Positions 48,435 to 56,924 of a stretch of DNA of 64,000 nt are shown one piece after another. The translations under genes and the position numbers were made by a program. Origin of the DNA: G963674835 sp963674835 (GTDB lineage Bacteria; Planctomycetota; Planctomycetia; Pirellulales; Thermoguttaceae). The notes beneath the pieces were generated by a model, which did no database searches, had not been told where the DNA came from, and was given only the letters and a program-made list of their open reading frames with translations. The number at the start of each line of letters is the position of its first letter. Position 1 is the stretch's first letter. The stretch spans positions 2,852,001 through 2,916,000 of the forward strand of contig CAXXKC010000003.1 in assembly GCA_963674835.2 (NCBI GenBank). Direction: 5' to 3'.

Positions 48435-50710
48435 CGAAACCTGAAGGGAACCGTATCGTGCGCTTTCTTATACTGCTGCTGTTCATTGCGGTCTCCTGCT
48501 CCGCCTCCGGGCAAGAACCGGCGGCAACACTGCTCAAAGCCTTTCCCGAAGCGGAAGGTTTTGGCGCATGCACCCGAGGTGGTCGTGGCGGGAAGGTCTA
48601 TTACGTCACCACTCTGGACGATTATGTGCCGGGAAAGGATGTGCCTATCGAAGGCAGTCTGCGCGCCGCTGTCGAGGCCAAAGGTCCGCGCCTAGTGCTT
48701 TTTCAGGTCGGCGGCACCATTTCACTCAAGGCCGATTTGTGGGTCCAGAAGCCCTTCTTGACCATCGCGGGACAGACGGCTCCCGGTGGGGGCATCTGCA
48801 TCAAGGATTACCAATTTGTGCTGGCGACCAACGATACCATCGTCCGCCACGTGCGCTTCCGTTCGGGCGATCTTACGCGCAGGGAGCAAATGGCCGTGGG
48901 AATTTTTGGCGGCAATAACAGCATCCTCGATCACTGTTCGATGACGTGGGCCACCGACGAAGTCATGTCGGCTTTTGGCGCATACAACTTCACCGCGCAA
49001 TGGAGCATCATTTCGGAGGGGCTCTCTCATTCGTATCACCCGAAGGGGGAGCACAGCAAAGGCTCGATCATTGATGGAACAGGCGGAATCACGATTCATC
49101 ACTGCGTTTACGCGCATAACGCATCGAGGAATCCCCGCGTCAACACGGTGGTCCTCGATTTCCGCAACAATGTTCTCTACAACTGGGGTTACAGAGGCGG
49201 ATATACAACCGAAGCGCCGTGTTTCATGAACTACGTGGCCAACTACCTTAAAGCCGGTCCTTCCACGAGCAAATCCGTGCGGACCAGGACATTCGATCCC
49301 GGGGATGACATGGCCCGGGTGTTCTTTCAAGACAATGTCCTTGCTGAATGTCCCGAGGAGACGGCCAACAATGTCCTTTTGATTCGTGTTCCCAGGGACA
49401 GTGACCCGGAGGTAATTCGCGCTGCCGTGGCCGTGCGGGAGCCTTTCCCCTGTCCAGAAGTGAAGACGGACCCGCCGGAAACCGTCCTGGCAAGCGTTCT
49501 TGACGCGGCTGGCGCAATCCTACCTAAGCGTGACGCGGCCGACGCAAGGCTGATGGAGGAGATTCGCAACGGCACAGGCAGAATCATCGATTCGCCGGCG
49601 GATGTGGGTGGGTGGCCTGTGCTGGCAGACGCGCCGCCGGCGCCCGATTCCGACAGTGACGGCATGCCTGATGCCTGGGAAGAATCACAAGGGTTTGATT
49701 CCCACCAGGGAGCGGATGGCAACGGGGATGCCGACGGCGACGGGTATACGAATGTGGAAGAGTTTATTAACGCCACGGATCCGCGCTCACCGGAGAAGGA
49801 TTGCACGGTGGATGCGGAAGCGTTTCGGCGCTATCAGCAGGACGCACTAGCCCTATCCGCTAACGGCAAAGCCCTGTTCGAAGAAAGGAAAGCAAGTATC
49901 GAGGCGGCGTATGAAGCACACAAGACCGCCATGAAAGAGACGCTCAAGGTCACCGTCACACCCGGCGATGTGTTGAACGCGAAGCGAATCGTGCTTGACA
50001 TCGATGGAAGGGCATCTCTCAAGCTTGTCCGAATCCCCGTAGGCACTTTCATGATGGGGTCCCCGGAGAATGAAGGCGGGGAGGCCAATGAGCATCCTCA
50101 GCACAGAGTCAACATCTCGCGCGCCTTCTTTCTGGCTGAGACACCAACGACTTCCAAGCAGTTCTGGGCCGTTATGGGGGATACCTTCGGGAAGATCAAG
50201 GCCGGTGAAGAGGAGTGTTCCGCCCATGAAGTCGACTGGGCTACGGCCGTCGATTACTGTGACATCCTTAGCGCCGCAACGGGATATCAATTCCGGCTGC
50301 CGACGGAAGCGGAATGGGAATATACCTGCCGCGCGGGAACCACAACCGCCTTCAACACAGGCGATATCATCACTTCGGACCAGGCCAACTTCGACGCAAC
50401 TGAGGCCACACGATATAATCCTGTCGGCAAGTCGGTAGGCAAGAAGCGGGCCGTTCGTTCCTATCCGCCAAACGGCTGGGGGCTGTACGACATGCACGGC
50501 AACGACGCGGAATACTGTCTGGACAGTTGTTACCGGAAATATACGGAAGCCGAGGTTACGGACCCAGTCTATCTTGAGGGCGGAGTGAAGGTATTGCGCG
50601 GTGGCAGAGACACAAGCAAGGCCTTTTTCATCCGCTCCGCATACCGCTACGGCTACGCGCCCGGAGTGGGATACGCTTTTCGAATGGTCATGCAGATTCC
50701 GCAAGAGTAG
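48431..50710 (+). CDS. pectate lyase fused to FGE/sulfatase-modifying-factor-like domain
   Basis: A 759-residue exported protein; signal peptide with hydrophobic FLILLLFIAVSCSASG. Residues about 35-390 match secreted pectate lyases (EAEGFGACTRGGRGGKVYYVTTLDD, GSLRAAVEAKGPRLVLFQVGGTI, HVRFRSGD, LDHCSMTWATDE), which cleave polygalacturonate by beta-elimination. A thrombospondin-type-3 calcium loop follows (DSDSDGMPDAWEESQGFD, about 400-450). Residues about 525-757 are a formylglycine-generating-enzyme-like domain (FMMGSPENEGGEANEHPQHRV, YQFRLPTEAEWEYTCRAG, GWGLYDMHGNDAEYC). The catalytic cysteine pair expected in the RGGSW...CR region is absent (RGGRDTSKAFFIRSAYRYGY), so that domain is more likely binding than oxidising. 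The start overlaps the previous stop, so both are co-translated. Confidence 0.82.
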   Translation: MTKPEGNRIVRFLILLLFIAVSCSASGQEPAATLLKAFPEAEGFGACTRGGRGGKVYYVTTLDDYVPGKDVPIEGSLRAAVEAKGPRLVLFQVGGTISLKADLWVQKPFLTIAGQTAPGGGICIKDYQFVLATNDTIVRHVRFRSGDLTRREQMAVGIFGGNNSILDHCSMTWATDEVMSAFGAYNFTAQWSIISEGLSHSYHPKGEHSKGSIIDGTGGITIHHCVYAHNASRNPRVNTVVLDFRNNVLYNWGYRGGYTTEAPCFMNYVANYLKAGPSTSKSVRTRTFDPGDDMARVFFQDNVLAECPEETANNVLLIRVPRDSDPEVIRAAVAVREPFPCPEVKTDPPETVLASVLDAAGAILPKRDAADARLMEEIRNGTGRIIDSPADVGGWPVLADAPPAPDSDSDGMPDAWEESQGFDSHQGADGNGDADGDGYTNVEEFINATDPRSPEKDCTVDAEAFRRYQQDALALSANGKALFEERKASIEAAYEAHKTAMKETLKVTVTPGDVLNAKRIVLDIDGRASLKLVRIPVGTFMMGSPENEGGEANEHPQHRVNISRAFFLAETPTTSKQFWAVMGDTFGKIKAGEEECSAHEVDWATAVDYCDILSAATGYQFRLPTEAEWEYTCRAGTTTAFNTGDIITSDQANFDATEATRYNPVGKSVGKKRAVRSYPPNGWGLYDMHGNDAEYCLDSCYRKYTEAEVTDPVYLEGGVKVLRGGRDTSKAFFIRSAYRYGYAPGVGYAFRMVMQIPQE

Positions 50711-50818
50711 GCTGGCCATCCGTGTGTCGCAGGGAAACGCACAAGGAAGACAGGAAATGACGAAGCGGACGCACAACCTCTCGGCAAGGATGGTGTAGCG
50801 ATTCTATGCCTCGGTTGC

Positions 50819-52114
50819 GTGGGGGAACCATGGAAGATTTCCGCTAAACAGCCAAATACGTCTTCAAAGCCGCGCGTAATTGCGACAACAGATGGGGAAG
50901 TCGATGACCGGTGTTCGATGGTGCGGTTTCTTCTTTATGCAAATGAGTGGAACATCAAGGGGCTGATACATTCGAGTTCGAAATACCATTGGAAGGGGGA
51001 TGACACAGCGCCCGAGCATGACTGGGCGCCAGTGGTTTGGCTGGATAAGCAGATCGATGCTTATGCGGAGGTGTATCCCAGGCTGCTGCAACATGACGCC
51101 ACTTATCCCACCCCGGAATACTTGCGGTCTCAGGTTTTTGTGGGCAATATCGCGATGGAGGGCGATATTCGCGCCCCCACCCCCGGGTCTAATCGGATCG
51201 TGAAGGTCTTGTTGGACCCGGATGAGTCGCCGGTTTGGTTGCAGGCCTGGGGCGGGTCGAACACCATCGCGCGGGCGCTCAAGACCATCCAGGAAGACTA
51301 TCCGGAGCACGTCGAAGAAGTTACGAAGAAAGCCCGGATCTATCTCATTACCGAGCAAGACAACACGTTGAAGACCTATATTCGTCCCCAATGGCCGGGA
51401 ATGCAGATTCTGCGGAGTGGCGGGCCTTCGTTTGGGGCGATAGCGTATCATTGGCAGAAGACTCAATCCGAAGCGGTGCAGCGATATTTTGACGCCTCAT
51501 GGATGATAGGGAACGTCTTGCGGGATCATGGTCCGCTCTGCGCCCTGTACGAGGCAAACAAAGATGGTCGGTTTCGTTCAGAAGGAGACTCGCCCGCGTT
51601 CCTGCATATCATTCCCACAGGCTTGCGCAGTGAGGAAAATCCCGGCTTTGGCGGTTGGGGCGGGCGATTCGCGGAGCAGGGGGGAATTTGGAAATCCACC
51701 GATGTGGACGGCGCAGAACCGCACAGCATCTTGCGATGGGCGGCGGACTTTCAGAATGACTGGGCCGCTCGGGCAGATTGGTGTGTCAAGGACTTCAAAG
51801 AAGCGAACCATCCTCCCGTGGCGAAAGCAAAGGGCCCCCTAAATCGAAGTGTCCGCGTGGGACAAATCGTTACGCTCGCTGCGGAGCCTGTCGGCGACCC
51901 CGATGGAGACGCGGTCACGTACCATTGGTGGCAGTATAAAGAAGCAGGCACGGCTTCGGCCGTCGCCATCTCCAACACAAGATCCAAAACCGGAGCCAGC
52001 TTTGTCGTGCCGCCAGAGCCGGGTAGGACCGTTCACATCCTTCTGGAGGTTACCGACAACGGGATTCCGAGTCTCAGGCGATGGCAACGCGTCATTTTCA
52101 CAATTCAGGAGTGA
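50819..52114 (+). CDS. DUF1593 nucleoside-hydrolase-like protein, N-terminus possibly lost
   Basis: 431 residues. PRVIATTDGEVDDRCSMVRFLLYANEWNIKGLIHSSSKYHW at residues 18-58 carries the DGExDD-type metal motif of inosine-uridine nucleoside hydrolase-like DUF1593 proteins, and the C-terminal region (VTLAAEPVGDPDGDAVTYHWWQYKEAG) is the Ig-like domain usual for them. Such proteins are secreted with carbohydrate-degrading enzymes, but here the GTG start at 50819 gives no signal peptide. An upstream frame from ATG 50758 stops after 13 codons, so a frameshift may have removed the exported N-terminus. It is the third gene of the pectin-type cluster. Confidence 0.65.
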   Translation: MGEPWKISAKQPNTSSKPRVIATTDGEVDDRCSMVRFLLYANEWNIKGLIHSSSKYHWKGDDTAPEHDWAPVVWLDKQIDAYAEVYPRLLQHDATYPTPEYLRSQVFVGNIAMEGDIRAPTPGSNRIVKVLLDPDESPVWLQAWGGSNTIARALKTIQEDYPEHVEEVTKKARIYLITEQDNTLKTYIRPQWPGMQILRSGGPSFGAIAYHWQKTQSEAVQRYFDASWMIGNVLRDHGPLCALYEANKDGRFRSEGDSPAFLHIIPTGLRSEENPGFGGWGGRFAEQGGIWKSTDVDGAEPHSILRWAADFQNDWAARADWCVKDFKEANHPPVAKAKGPLNRSVRVGQIVTLAAEPVGDPDGDAVTYHWWQYKEAGTASAVAISNTRSKTGASFVVPPEPGRTVHILLEVTDNGIPSLRRWQRVIFTIQE

Positions 52115-52843
52115 CCGCAATTCCCATACATCCTGGGGACGGTAAGGTGCGGACCATGAATTCGTGGATTTACGTACAACGAAAGGGCAGCGCGGCAGTA
52201 ATCAGCCGGAGACAAAGGTTGATGGTGGCCCGGGCCTGTGAGGATTTTCGTGTCAGGCTAGCGGGGTACGTCTGTTGCTGGTTTGCTCGGGCATGCGGTC
52301 GCCGTACAGGATGGCGAAGTGGTTCAACGCCTGCTTCCAGTGCCGAATCGGCATGGTCCATGTCCAGCATCCACCGCGGCGTTTCGATTCTCTCCATCGC
52401 GTCACCCATGTCCCTTATCCTCCTCACGGCTCTTCGATTCTCCGGGTAACTCATTCTCGACTCGCTTCAAGTTCGCCAGTCTTCGCCAACATTATGTGCG
52501 GCTTCGTGCGAAACCAAGGGTGCCCCTGGAGGGGAGGGCACCGTGGACCTTACATTCGATTTGCCGAGGACGTTAGCCTGGACCGCTGCCCCTTGAATTT
52601 GGTTGTTGCGTCCGAGTGGTTCAAGTGCCTGTAAACGGCGCTCGAGTCGCTGGAGCCGGCTATAACTTGCTGAAGTCAGGTCGGCCGGACCGTGTAGCTG
52701 GGCTGGCCAAAGTCCGTCGGTGGCATCGACGAATGGCACGTAGTTTTCAGCAAGGTCTTGATACGAAGTGATATAGGCAAAAAGGCCTCTCTTGGGTAGA
52801 TGGTTCTTTGGCAACAGACCCATCCACCGCAAGGAGGCCAAGG
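52115..52843. other. intergenic region with transposase debris
   Basis: On the minus strand about 52263-52370 the sequence IRHWKQALNHFAILYGDRMPEQTSN resembles the C-terminal end of IS256 (mutator)-type transposases, without upstream continuation. The last 40 bases before the next ORF probably belong to the IS4-type element. Nothing else is supported. Confidence 0.3.
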
Positions 52844-53236
52844 ATGCACTATTCTAACCAAGGACGGTTTCGGCAACAGGTCAGATTCTTGAGACGGCAG
52901 TATCTTCAGGATGGAGATCTGCCCTTTACTGACGTCCTGTCAGAACAGATCATCGCGCGATCGCTGGAAGCAATCCAGATCTTCTGGATGGACAGGATCT
53001 ACTCGCCCCTGGTCACGCTCTGGGTTTTCCTGGGCCAAGTCCTAAGCGCGGACCATTCCTGTCGCGCAGCCGTCGCCCGCTTGAACGCTCATCGCGTTTC
53101 ACAGGGGCGACGTGCCTGCTCCCCTGAGACCGGTGCTTACTGCCAGGCCAGGAAACGTTTGCCGGAAAGGTTCTTCTCAGCCGTGGCCCGCCTGGTAGGG
53201 CAGGCGTTGAAGAGTGATGGAATGCGGGGTGGCTAG
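52844..53236 (+). pseudogene. IS4-type transposase, N-terminal fragment
   Basis: 130 residues starting MHYSNQGRF at ATG 52844, behind AAGGAGG. The sequence FTDVLSEQIIARSLEAIQ, SPLVTLWVFLGQVLSADHSCRAAVARLNAHRVSQGRRACSPETGAYCQARKRLP is the N-terminal domain of IS4-family transposases. After GQALKSDGMRGG the frame stops and the DDE catalytic domain is missing. The IS5-type element sits 26 bases beyond the stop, but the target duplication shows it landed outside this ORF, so another deletion removed the rest. Confidence 0.75.
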
Positions 53237-54186
53237 AGATCAGCCTGAAACCCCTCCCCACCTGCTCTGTAGAAAACCTCGATTCGCCAGAGGATCATGA
53301 TATTGAGGGTGAGTGATCGCAGGAGGATTTCTCGGCATTGGGACCAATACTGGCGAGCCCGCAGGGCCGCACCCATCAGCCGCTTTAGCATGCTCGTGAC
53401 CGTCTCTACCTGCCAGCGCTGACCGTACCGACTATGCTTCAAACATGTTGCCATCATTCGTCGCCAGTAGCCCGATGGAAGCTTCTTTGTCGGGCGACCG
53501 GCCAATGGAGGAATGAGCGTTCGCACTCCGCACTCTTGGCGAGCATACCTGTGCGCCCCTTCGCTATCGTATCCCGCATCAGCAGCAAGCGCGTCGATCC
53601 GAATCACGTGCAACGCCTGGTCCAGAGCCACGCGAAAGTGCTGAATGTCGGGTCTAGGCCCTCGGCCGGGAACTACCGCAAGAATCAAGTGGCTGCGGCA
53701 ATCGCAGAGAATGCCCGCCTTGGGAAAACGGGTGTATGTGGTTTTCTGCCATGTTTTTCCGCCGGCGGCGCGGCGACGAACATAGTAGCTGCTGGCGTGG
53801 TGGGACTCCAGGCCCGTCCCATCCAAAGCAGCCAGTCTCACGCGGCGGCACACGCATCGATGCTTCACTGCGATCTTGATCGTCTTGTCCAACAGACGCC
53901 GAGCGCGGGCAGATATCAACAAACGCTGCGCAGCCTTCTGGAAGGTCGTGAAGTGCGGCACCGAGTCCAACTCGATCACCGTGCGGAATTCGGGAGCGTC
54001 GCGGAAAAACTGGGAAAGCTTGCGGTAATCCAACTGCAGAAACTCTTTGAGCACCAAGGCCGCAAACAACTGGGGTTGCGTAAACTTCTTAGGGCTGAAA
54101 CGATGGGCATACCGGCGCAGCGTCCTCTGTCCGACCAGGTAGGCCATCAAGAGAACTTTGCGCGGCGACTTGCTGGTTGTTGCCAT
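53233..54186 (-). CDS. IS5-superfamily DDE transposase
   Basis: 317 codons. The layout is IS5-like: an N-terminal QPQLFAALVLKEFLQLDYRKLSQFF domain, the first Asp in LAALDGTGLESHH, the second in ALAADAGYDSEGAHRYAR (DAGYDS motif) and the C-terminal RWQVETVTSMLKRLMGAALRARQYWSQCREILLRSLTLNIMI block with catalytic Glu. The reading frame has no stop inside the element: the element's end encodes FYRA and translation continues nine codons through the target duplication and host DNA (GGEGFQADL) to a TAG at 53233. The start ATG 54186 lies 70 bases inside the right end. Confidence 0.88.
   Translation of the reverse strand: MATTSKSPRKVLLMAYLVGQRTLRRYAHRFSPKKFTQPQLFAALVLKEFLQLDYRKLSQFFRDAPEFRTVIELDSVPHFTTFQKAAQRLLISARARRLLDKTIKIAVKHRCVCRRVRLAALDGTGLESHHASSYYVRRRAAGGKTWQKTTYTRFPKAGILCDCRSHLILAVVPGRGPRPDIQHFRVALDQALHVIRIDALAADAGYDSEGAHRYARQECGVRTLIPPLAGRPTKKLPSGYWRRMMATCLKHSRYGQRWQVETVTSMLKRLMGAALRARQYWSQCREILLRSLTLNIMILWRIEVFYRAGGEGFQADL
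53254..53262. repeat. target-site duplication, left copy (9 bp)
   Basis: CTCCCCACC directly left of the IS5-type element; the same nine bases are at 54257-54265 on its right. Confidence 0.88.
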
Positions 54187-54256
54187 CCAACATATTTACG
54201 CATTTCCCCATCCACCTTGTTTAGCTAGCTTTGCTGGCATGGTTTTCTACAGAGCA
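53263..54256 (-). mobile_element. IS5-type insertion sequence, 994 bp
   Basis: Bounded by inverted repeats TGCTCTGTAGAAAACC (53263-53278) and its exact inverse (54241-54256), each flanked by the 9-base duplication CTCCCCACC. A 9-base duplication is known for the IS903-like group of IS5. It contains one intact transposase gene whose stop codon is outside the element. It landed next to a broken IS4-type transposase, so this is a nest of insertions. Confidence 0.9.
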
Positions 54257-54265
54257 CTCCCCACC
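54257..54265. repeat. target-site duplication, right copy (9 bp)
   Basis: CTCCCCACC, identical to 53254-53262, immediately right of the IS5-type element. Confidence 0.88.
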
Positions 54266-54514
54266 CCCATTTCCCCCCGCCGTGTTTTTGGCGATCTCGA
54301 AATAGCCAAAGACTTCAGCCCCACCACAAACAGAAATCCGAGAACGAAATAAAAAGAAACGTCACGTAGTCTCCCCAGGGGCGTCCCCCGGTAATGGCGG
54401 GGCAACCATTTCCAAAAAAGTTCTAGGATTGAAAACTTTGCAACACTCGTCGAATTTTGCCGACGCGACTCGGAGGGGCGAGGGGAGTGAGGTGGGGCTG
54501 ATCACTGGTCGAAC

Positions 54515-54526
54515 TTTCGGGTCTCC
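54515..54526 (-). promoter_or_regulatory. island motif copy downstream of recombinase
   Basis: TTTCGGGTCTCC on the plus strand (GGAGACCCGAAA on minus), 10 bases past the recombinase stop. The gene it would have preceded to the left has been replaced by insertion sequences or never existed. Confidence 0.5.
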
Positions 54527-54535
54527 TACCGCCGT

Positions 54536-55285
54536 TCAGATTCCTGCCTCCTTCATCGAGTCTTGGTACTTCCTCTCCAAGTCCTGATCCAGGGCGACAT
54601 GCTGGTAGATCGCCAATGTTTCCCTCCTGGCGTGCCCCGTGATCACTTGGAGTTCCGCGTCAACCAGCCCCGAATTACGGGTGAGCCAAGTGATCGCTTG
54701 ATGCCGGAACGTATGCGGGGTAGCCCGGACGCCTGCCTCCTCGGCGTAGTGCTTGACGATCTGCTGAACCCGCCTGGGCGAGAACTTCGTCGCTCGTCTG
54801 GTCTGGAAGAGCCAACGATTGTGGGTATGAGCGGCGATGTGGGTCCGCAGGGCGGTGGCGAACGATTTGCTGAAGAGGACGTAGCGATCCTTCGATCCCT
54901 TCCCCTGGTTCACCCTGATCTTGCAGGTCTCCAAATCGACATCCACGACCTGGATGTTGCACAACTCGCTCACCCGAACGCCGGTATAGAACAACAGTCG
55001 CAACATCAAGGAGTGCTGGACATCCTCCGCACGATCCACGACGGTGTAGAACCTTCTGAACTCGTCGGTGTTGAGGACGCGGGGGAGCTTCTTCGGCTTT
55101 TTCCCAGGTCGAAGATCGCAGAGCCGCCGAACATGGCGGGCGACATACCGCCAGTCCCCGTAGTCGATACCGGCGTGGCGGACCAGCTTGGCGACCTGAC
55201 GGATCAGGCGGGCTTTCGATTTCGCCTTTCCGTTCTGTGACAAGCATTCCGACAGGTTTTCGGGTTGCTGGGTAGCCTTCGTCAT
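54536..55285 (-). CDS. tyrosine recombinase (integrase), XerC/D-like
   Basis: A 249-residue site-specific recombinase. Catalytic residues are visible: Arg in FYTGVRVSELCNI, a Lys-containing QGKGSKDRYV hairpin, HxxR in ATPHTFRHQAITW, His in ITGHARRETLAIYQHV and nucleophile Tyr in IYQHV. The N-terminal SAM-like domain is short (about 70 residues), giving a compact protein. ATG 55285 has GAGG upstream. It lies at the left end of the run of small same-strand genes (54.5-61.9 kb) and is the best candidate for mobilising that DNA. No att repeats bracketing it were found. The island motif lies both upstream (55358) and just downstream. Confidence 0.9.
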   Translation of the reverse strand: MTKATQQPENLSECLSQNGKAKSKARLIRQVAKLVRHAGIDYGDWRYVARHVRRLCDLRPGKKPKKLPRVLNTDEFRRFYTVVDRAEDVQHSLMLRLLFYTGVRVSELCNIQVVDVDLETCKIRVNQGKGSKDRYVLFSKSFATALRTHIAAHTHNRWLFQTRRATKFSPRRVQQIVKHYAEEAGVRATPHTFRHQAITWLTRNSGLVDAELQVITGHARRETLAIYQHVALDQDLERKYQDSMKEAGI

Positions 55286-55357
55286 GGGAAAAACCTCGTT
55301 CTACTGCGTGATCCATCTGTTCTGCGAAATTGTCTCCGTGCCGTTCCGGTGATCCTG

Positions 55358-55369
55358 TTTCCGGTCTCC
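55358..55369 (-). promoter_or_regulatory. island motif copy upstream of recombinase
   Basis: TTTCCGGTCTCC (plus strand), 73 bases upstream of the recombinase start codon. Confidence 0.55.
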
Positions 55370-55451
55370 AACGGGAAAGGCGAAATCGAGCGGGACAGGA
55401 GGGGCCTGGCCGCCCAGGCACCGAGGCGGCCACGCCCCTCGCCCCAGAGGG

Positions 55452-55697
55452 TCAGCCCGCCCGGAAATTGAAATAAAAGCACGGCTGATGTTGAAATTCC
55501 AGCGAGCCCCGCACCCCATCTGCTCGACGACGGACGACGACATACGGAGCCGCAAAGCCCAACACCTCGAAGTCCTCCCCCAGTTCCTTCGTGTCCCACA
55601 CCTGCCCATACTGGGCTTCCAGCGCTTCCCGGCTCCCCGGCTCGGCATTGATCTCGGCGAGACGAACACGACGGGCGGATTCAGTTGGATCACTCAT
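55452..55697 (-). CDS. small hypothetical protein (planctomycete type)
   Basis: 81 residues: MSDPTESARRVRLAEINAEPGSREALEAQYG..., ending FQHQPCFYFNFRAG. The composition suggests a helix followed by a small beta sheet (FEVLGFAAPYVVVRRRADGVRGSLEFQH). I have an impression of similar short proteins being common in planctomycete accessory DNA, but no function is known. AAAAGGAGAG precedes ATG 55697, and a copy of the island motif lies 40 bases upstream. It is read with the recombinase and the following island genes. Confidence 0.72.
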   Translation of the reverse strand: MSDPTESARRVRLAEINAEPGSREALEAQYGQVWDTKELGEDFEVLGFAAPYVVVRRRADGVRGSLEFQHQPCFYFNFRAG

Positions 55698-55736
55698 GGT
55701 TCTCTCCTTTTGGTTTGACGTTTCAGCATGATCTCG

Positions 55737-55748
55737 TTTCAGGTCTCC
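55737..55748 (-). promoter_or_regulatory. island motif copy
   Basis: TTTCAGGTCTCC (plus strand), 40 bases upstream of the ATG at 55697. Confidence 0.55.
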
Positions 55749-55752
55749 CCTA

Positions 55753-56007
55753 TTACCCCACCTTTTCGATGCTCCGAATGGAGGGGATCACCTCGTCCGC
55801 CTTGATCCCCCTGTCCCGAAGCGAATCAGCCAGGTCTCCATGCTCGTCGGCAGGCATGCCGAAATCGTCGGCGACTTCGATGTAACCGTTGTCGGTGATG
55901 GTCCCTCCGCCACCGAACACCACGGCAATCGCGTCGGCTTCGCTTTCTGCGTCCACCTCGTAGGTGGCGAAGTGAAGCTCGTACTGCTCGACCTTGTACT
56001 TCGGCAT
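55753..56007 (-). CDS. small acidic hypothetical protein
   Basis: 84 residues: MPKYKVEQYELHFATYEVDAESEADAIAVVFGGGGTITDNGYIEVADDFGMPADEH.... The first 50 residues look like a beta-alpha-beta unit with the helix SEADAIAVVF, a pattern seen in many short uncharacterised proteins that carry an EAxxEAEAI block. The C-terminus is acidic. CGAGGAG precedes ATG 56007; the longer open frame upstream is a shadow. The island motif lies 21 bases upstream. Function is unknown. Confidence 0.7.
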   Translation of the reverse strand: MPKYKVEQYELHFATYEVDAESEADAIAVVFGGGGTITDNGYIEVADDFGMPADEHGDLADSLRDRGIKADEVIPSIRSIEKVG

Positions 56008-56027
56008 GGCAATCTCCTCGTGGATCG

Positions 56028-56039
56028 TTTGCGGTCTCC
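56028..56039 (-). promoter_or_regulatory. island motif copy
   Basis: TTTGCGGTCTCC (plus strand), 21 bases upstream of the ATG at 56007, closer than most copies. Confidence 0.5.
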
Positions 56040-56044
56040 TCCAG

Positions 56045-56470
56045 CTACGCCCGAATTCGTCGCCGTGTGGTCTCACGCTGTCTCTGGTGATACCGCCGAA
56101 CGCCCTCCCGCCATTCCCCGCATCCGCCGTAGGTTTCGATGGGGACGAGGTCGAGATACCGAAGGGGGCAACTGTAATAGAACGGATGCATGCTCTCCTC
56201 CACATCCTTGTATCCCCATCCAAAACCCCTCTGGTATTTCAGGAGATCACAAGTGATCCACCGTTCAGGCGAATTCACGACTTCGCCGTTGCGGGTGTAG
56301 GTTCGTTCCCACACGGCCCAGAGCACGCCACTGAAAGCTCCGCCTCGGTAGCAATGAGCCAAGCAGGTCGTGGTGACAGTCGTGTCCTGGGGACCTGGCG
56401 CCACCCAGCTTCTCGTACGCCTTTCGATCAGGTCCTTCCGCGTACTTCCTCTGGTAAAGAGCCATCCCAT
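56045..56470 (-). CDS. hypothetical island protein
   Basis: 141 residues, starting MGWLFTRGSTRKDLIERRT at ATG 56470 behind AAAGGAG. It is rich in Trp, Tyr and Cys (VLWAVWERTYTRNGEVVNSPERWITCDLLKYQRGFGWGYKDVEESMHPFYYSCPLRYLDLVP), a composition typical of small accessory-gene products annotated as hypothetical in mobile elements. No catalytic motif is evident. Two GGTCTCC cores lie 35-53 bases upstream of the start. It is one of a series of short unidirectional genes separated by the island motif. Confidence 0.68.
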   Translation of the reverse strand: MGWLFTRGSTRKDLIERRTRSWVAPGPQDTTVTTTCLAHCYRGGAFSGVLWAVWERTYTRNGEVVNSPERWITCDLLKYQRGFGWGYKDVEESMHPFYYSCPLRYLDLVPIETYGGCGEWREGVRRYHQRQRETTRRRIRA

Positions 56471-56504
56471 CGTTTTCTCCTTTGTGTGAGTTAAAGGACG
56501 TGAT

Positions 56505-56523
56505 GGTCTCCTTGCGGGTCTCC
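56505..56523 (-). promoter_or_regulatory. island motif, doubled copy
   Basis: Two cores in tandem on the plus strand: GGTCTCC at 56505-56511 and TTGCGGGTCTCC at 56512-56523, the latter 42 bases upstream of the ATG at 56470. Confidence 0.5.
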
Positions 56524-56543
56524 TTGAGACGGCTCGAATGAGA

Positions 56544-56837
56544 TCAATACTCCGAGGGCAACAGGAATGTTGTGGCGGATCGGTCGCCGTCGTCATCAGC
56601 GGCCTCGGTTATCACCCACAGCTTGTCCCCACGGAGCGTCTTGTATGCTGACAGGATTCGGCTACCGTCGATGATCGCCCGGTCATTGAGGTCCTTATCC
56701 TCTGCGTCGAGATCGCCGAAGTCACCGACAACGTGGCGGGAAAGGAAGTCCGCAGGGCTCTGACCGGCTTCCTGCAAGGCATGCAGTGCGCCGGGCGTGG
56801 CAACGACTTGCCCGAGGCTGAACTTCGGTTTCGGCAT
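56544..56837 (-). CDS. plasmid-related-type small protein
   Basis: 97 residues: MPKPKFSLGQVVATPGALHALQEAGQSPADFLSRHVVGDFGDLDAEDKDLNDRAI, then SAYKTLRGDKLWVITEADDDGDRSATTFLLP. The pattern (FxxGxxVATPGALxAL, LxRHxxGDWGDL, LNExAL, SAY...GxKIWVITEADRSxTTxLLPxEY) is a well-known short protein of plasmids and integrative elements whose biochemical role is unknown. The complete length is normal for the family. A ribosome-binding site (AGGAGAT) precedes ATG 56837 and the island motif lies 44 bases upstream. Its presence supports the mobile-element nature of this stretch. Confidence 0.82.
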   Translation of the reverse strand: MPKPKFSLGQVVATPGALHALQEAGQSPADFLSRHVVGDFGDLDAEDKDLNDRAIIDGSRILSAYKTLRGDKLWVITEAADDDGDRSATTFLLPSEY

Positions 56838-56880
56838 GGTTTATCTCCTGAAAGTTGGTGATGGAATCGTCATGCCATCC

Positions 56881-56892
56881 TGTTGGGTCTCC
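56881..56892 (-). promoter_or_regulatory. island motif copy
   Basis: TGTTGGGTCTCC (plus strand), 44 bases upstream of the ATG at 56837; core intact, T-rich flank less so. Confidence 0.5.
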
Positions 56893-56924
56893 CGCAGAGA
56901 GAAGAAGCAGGAAAGTGTCGCCAA

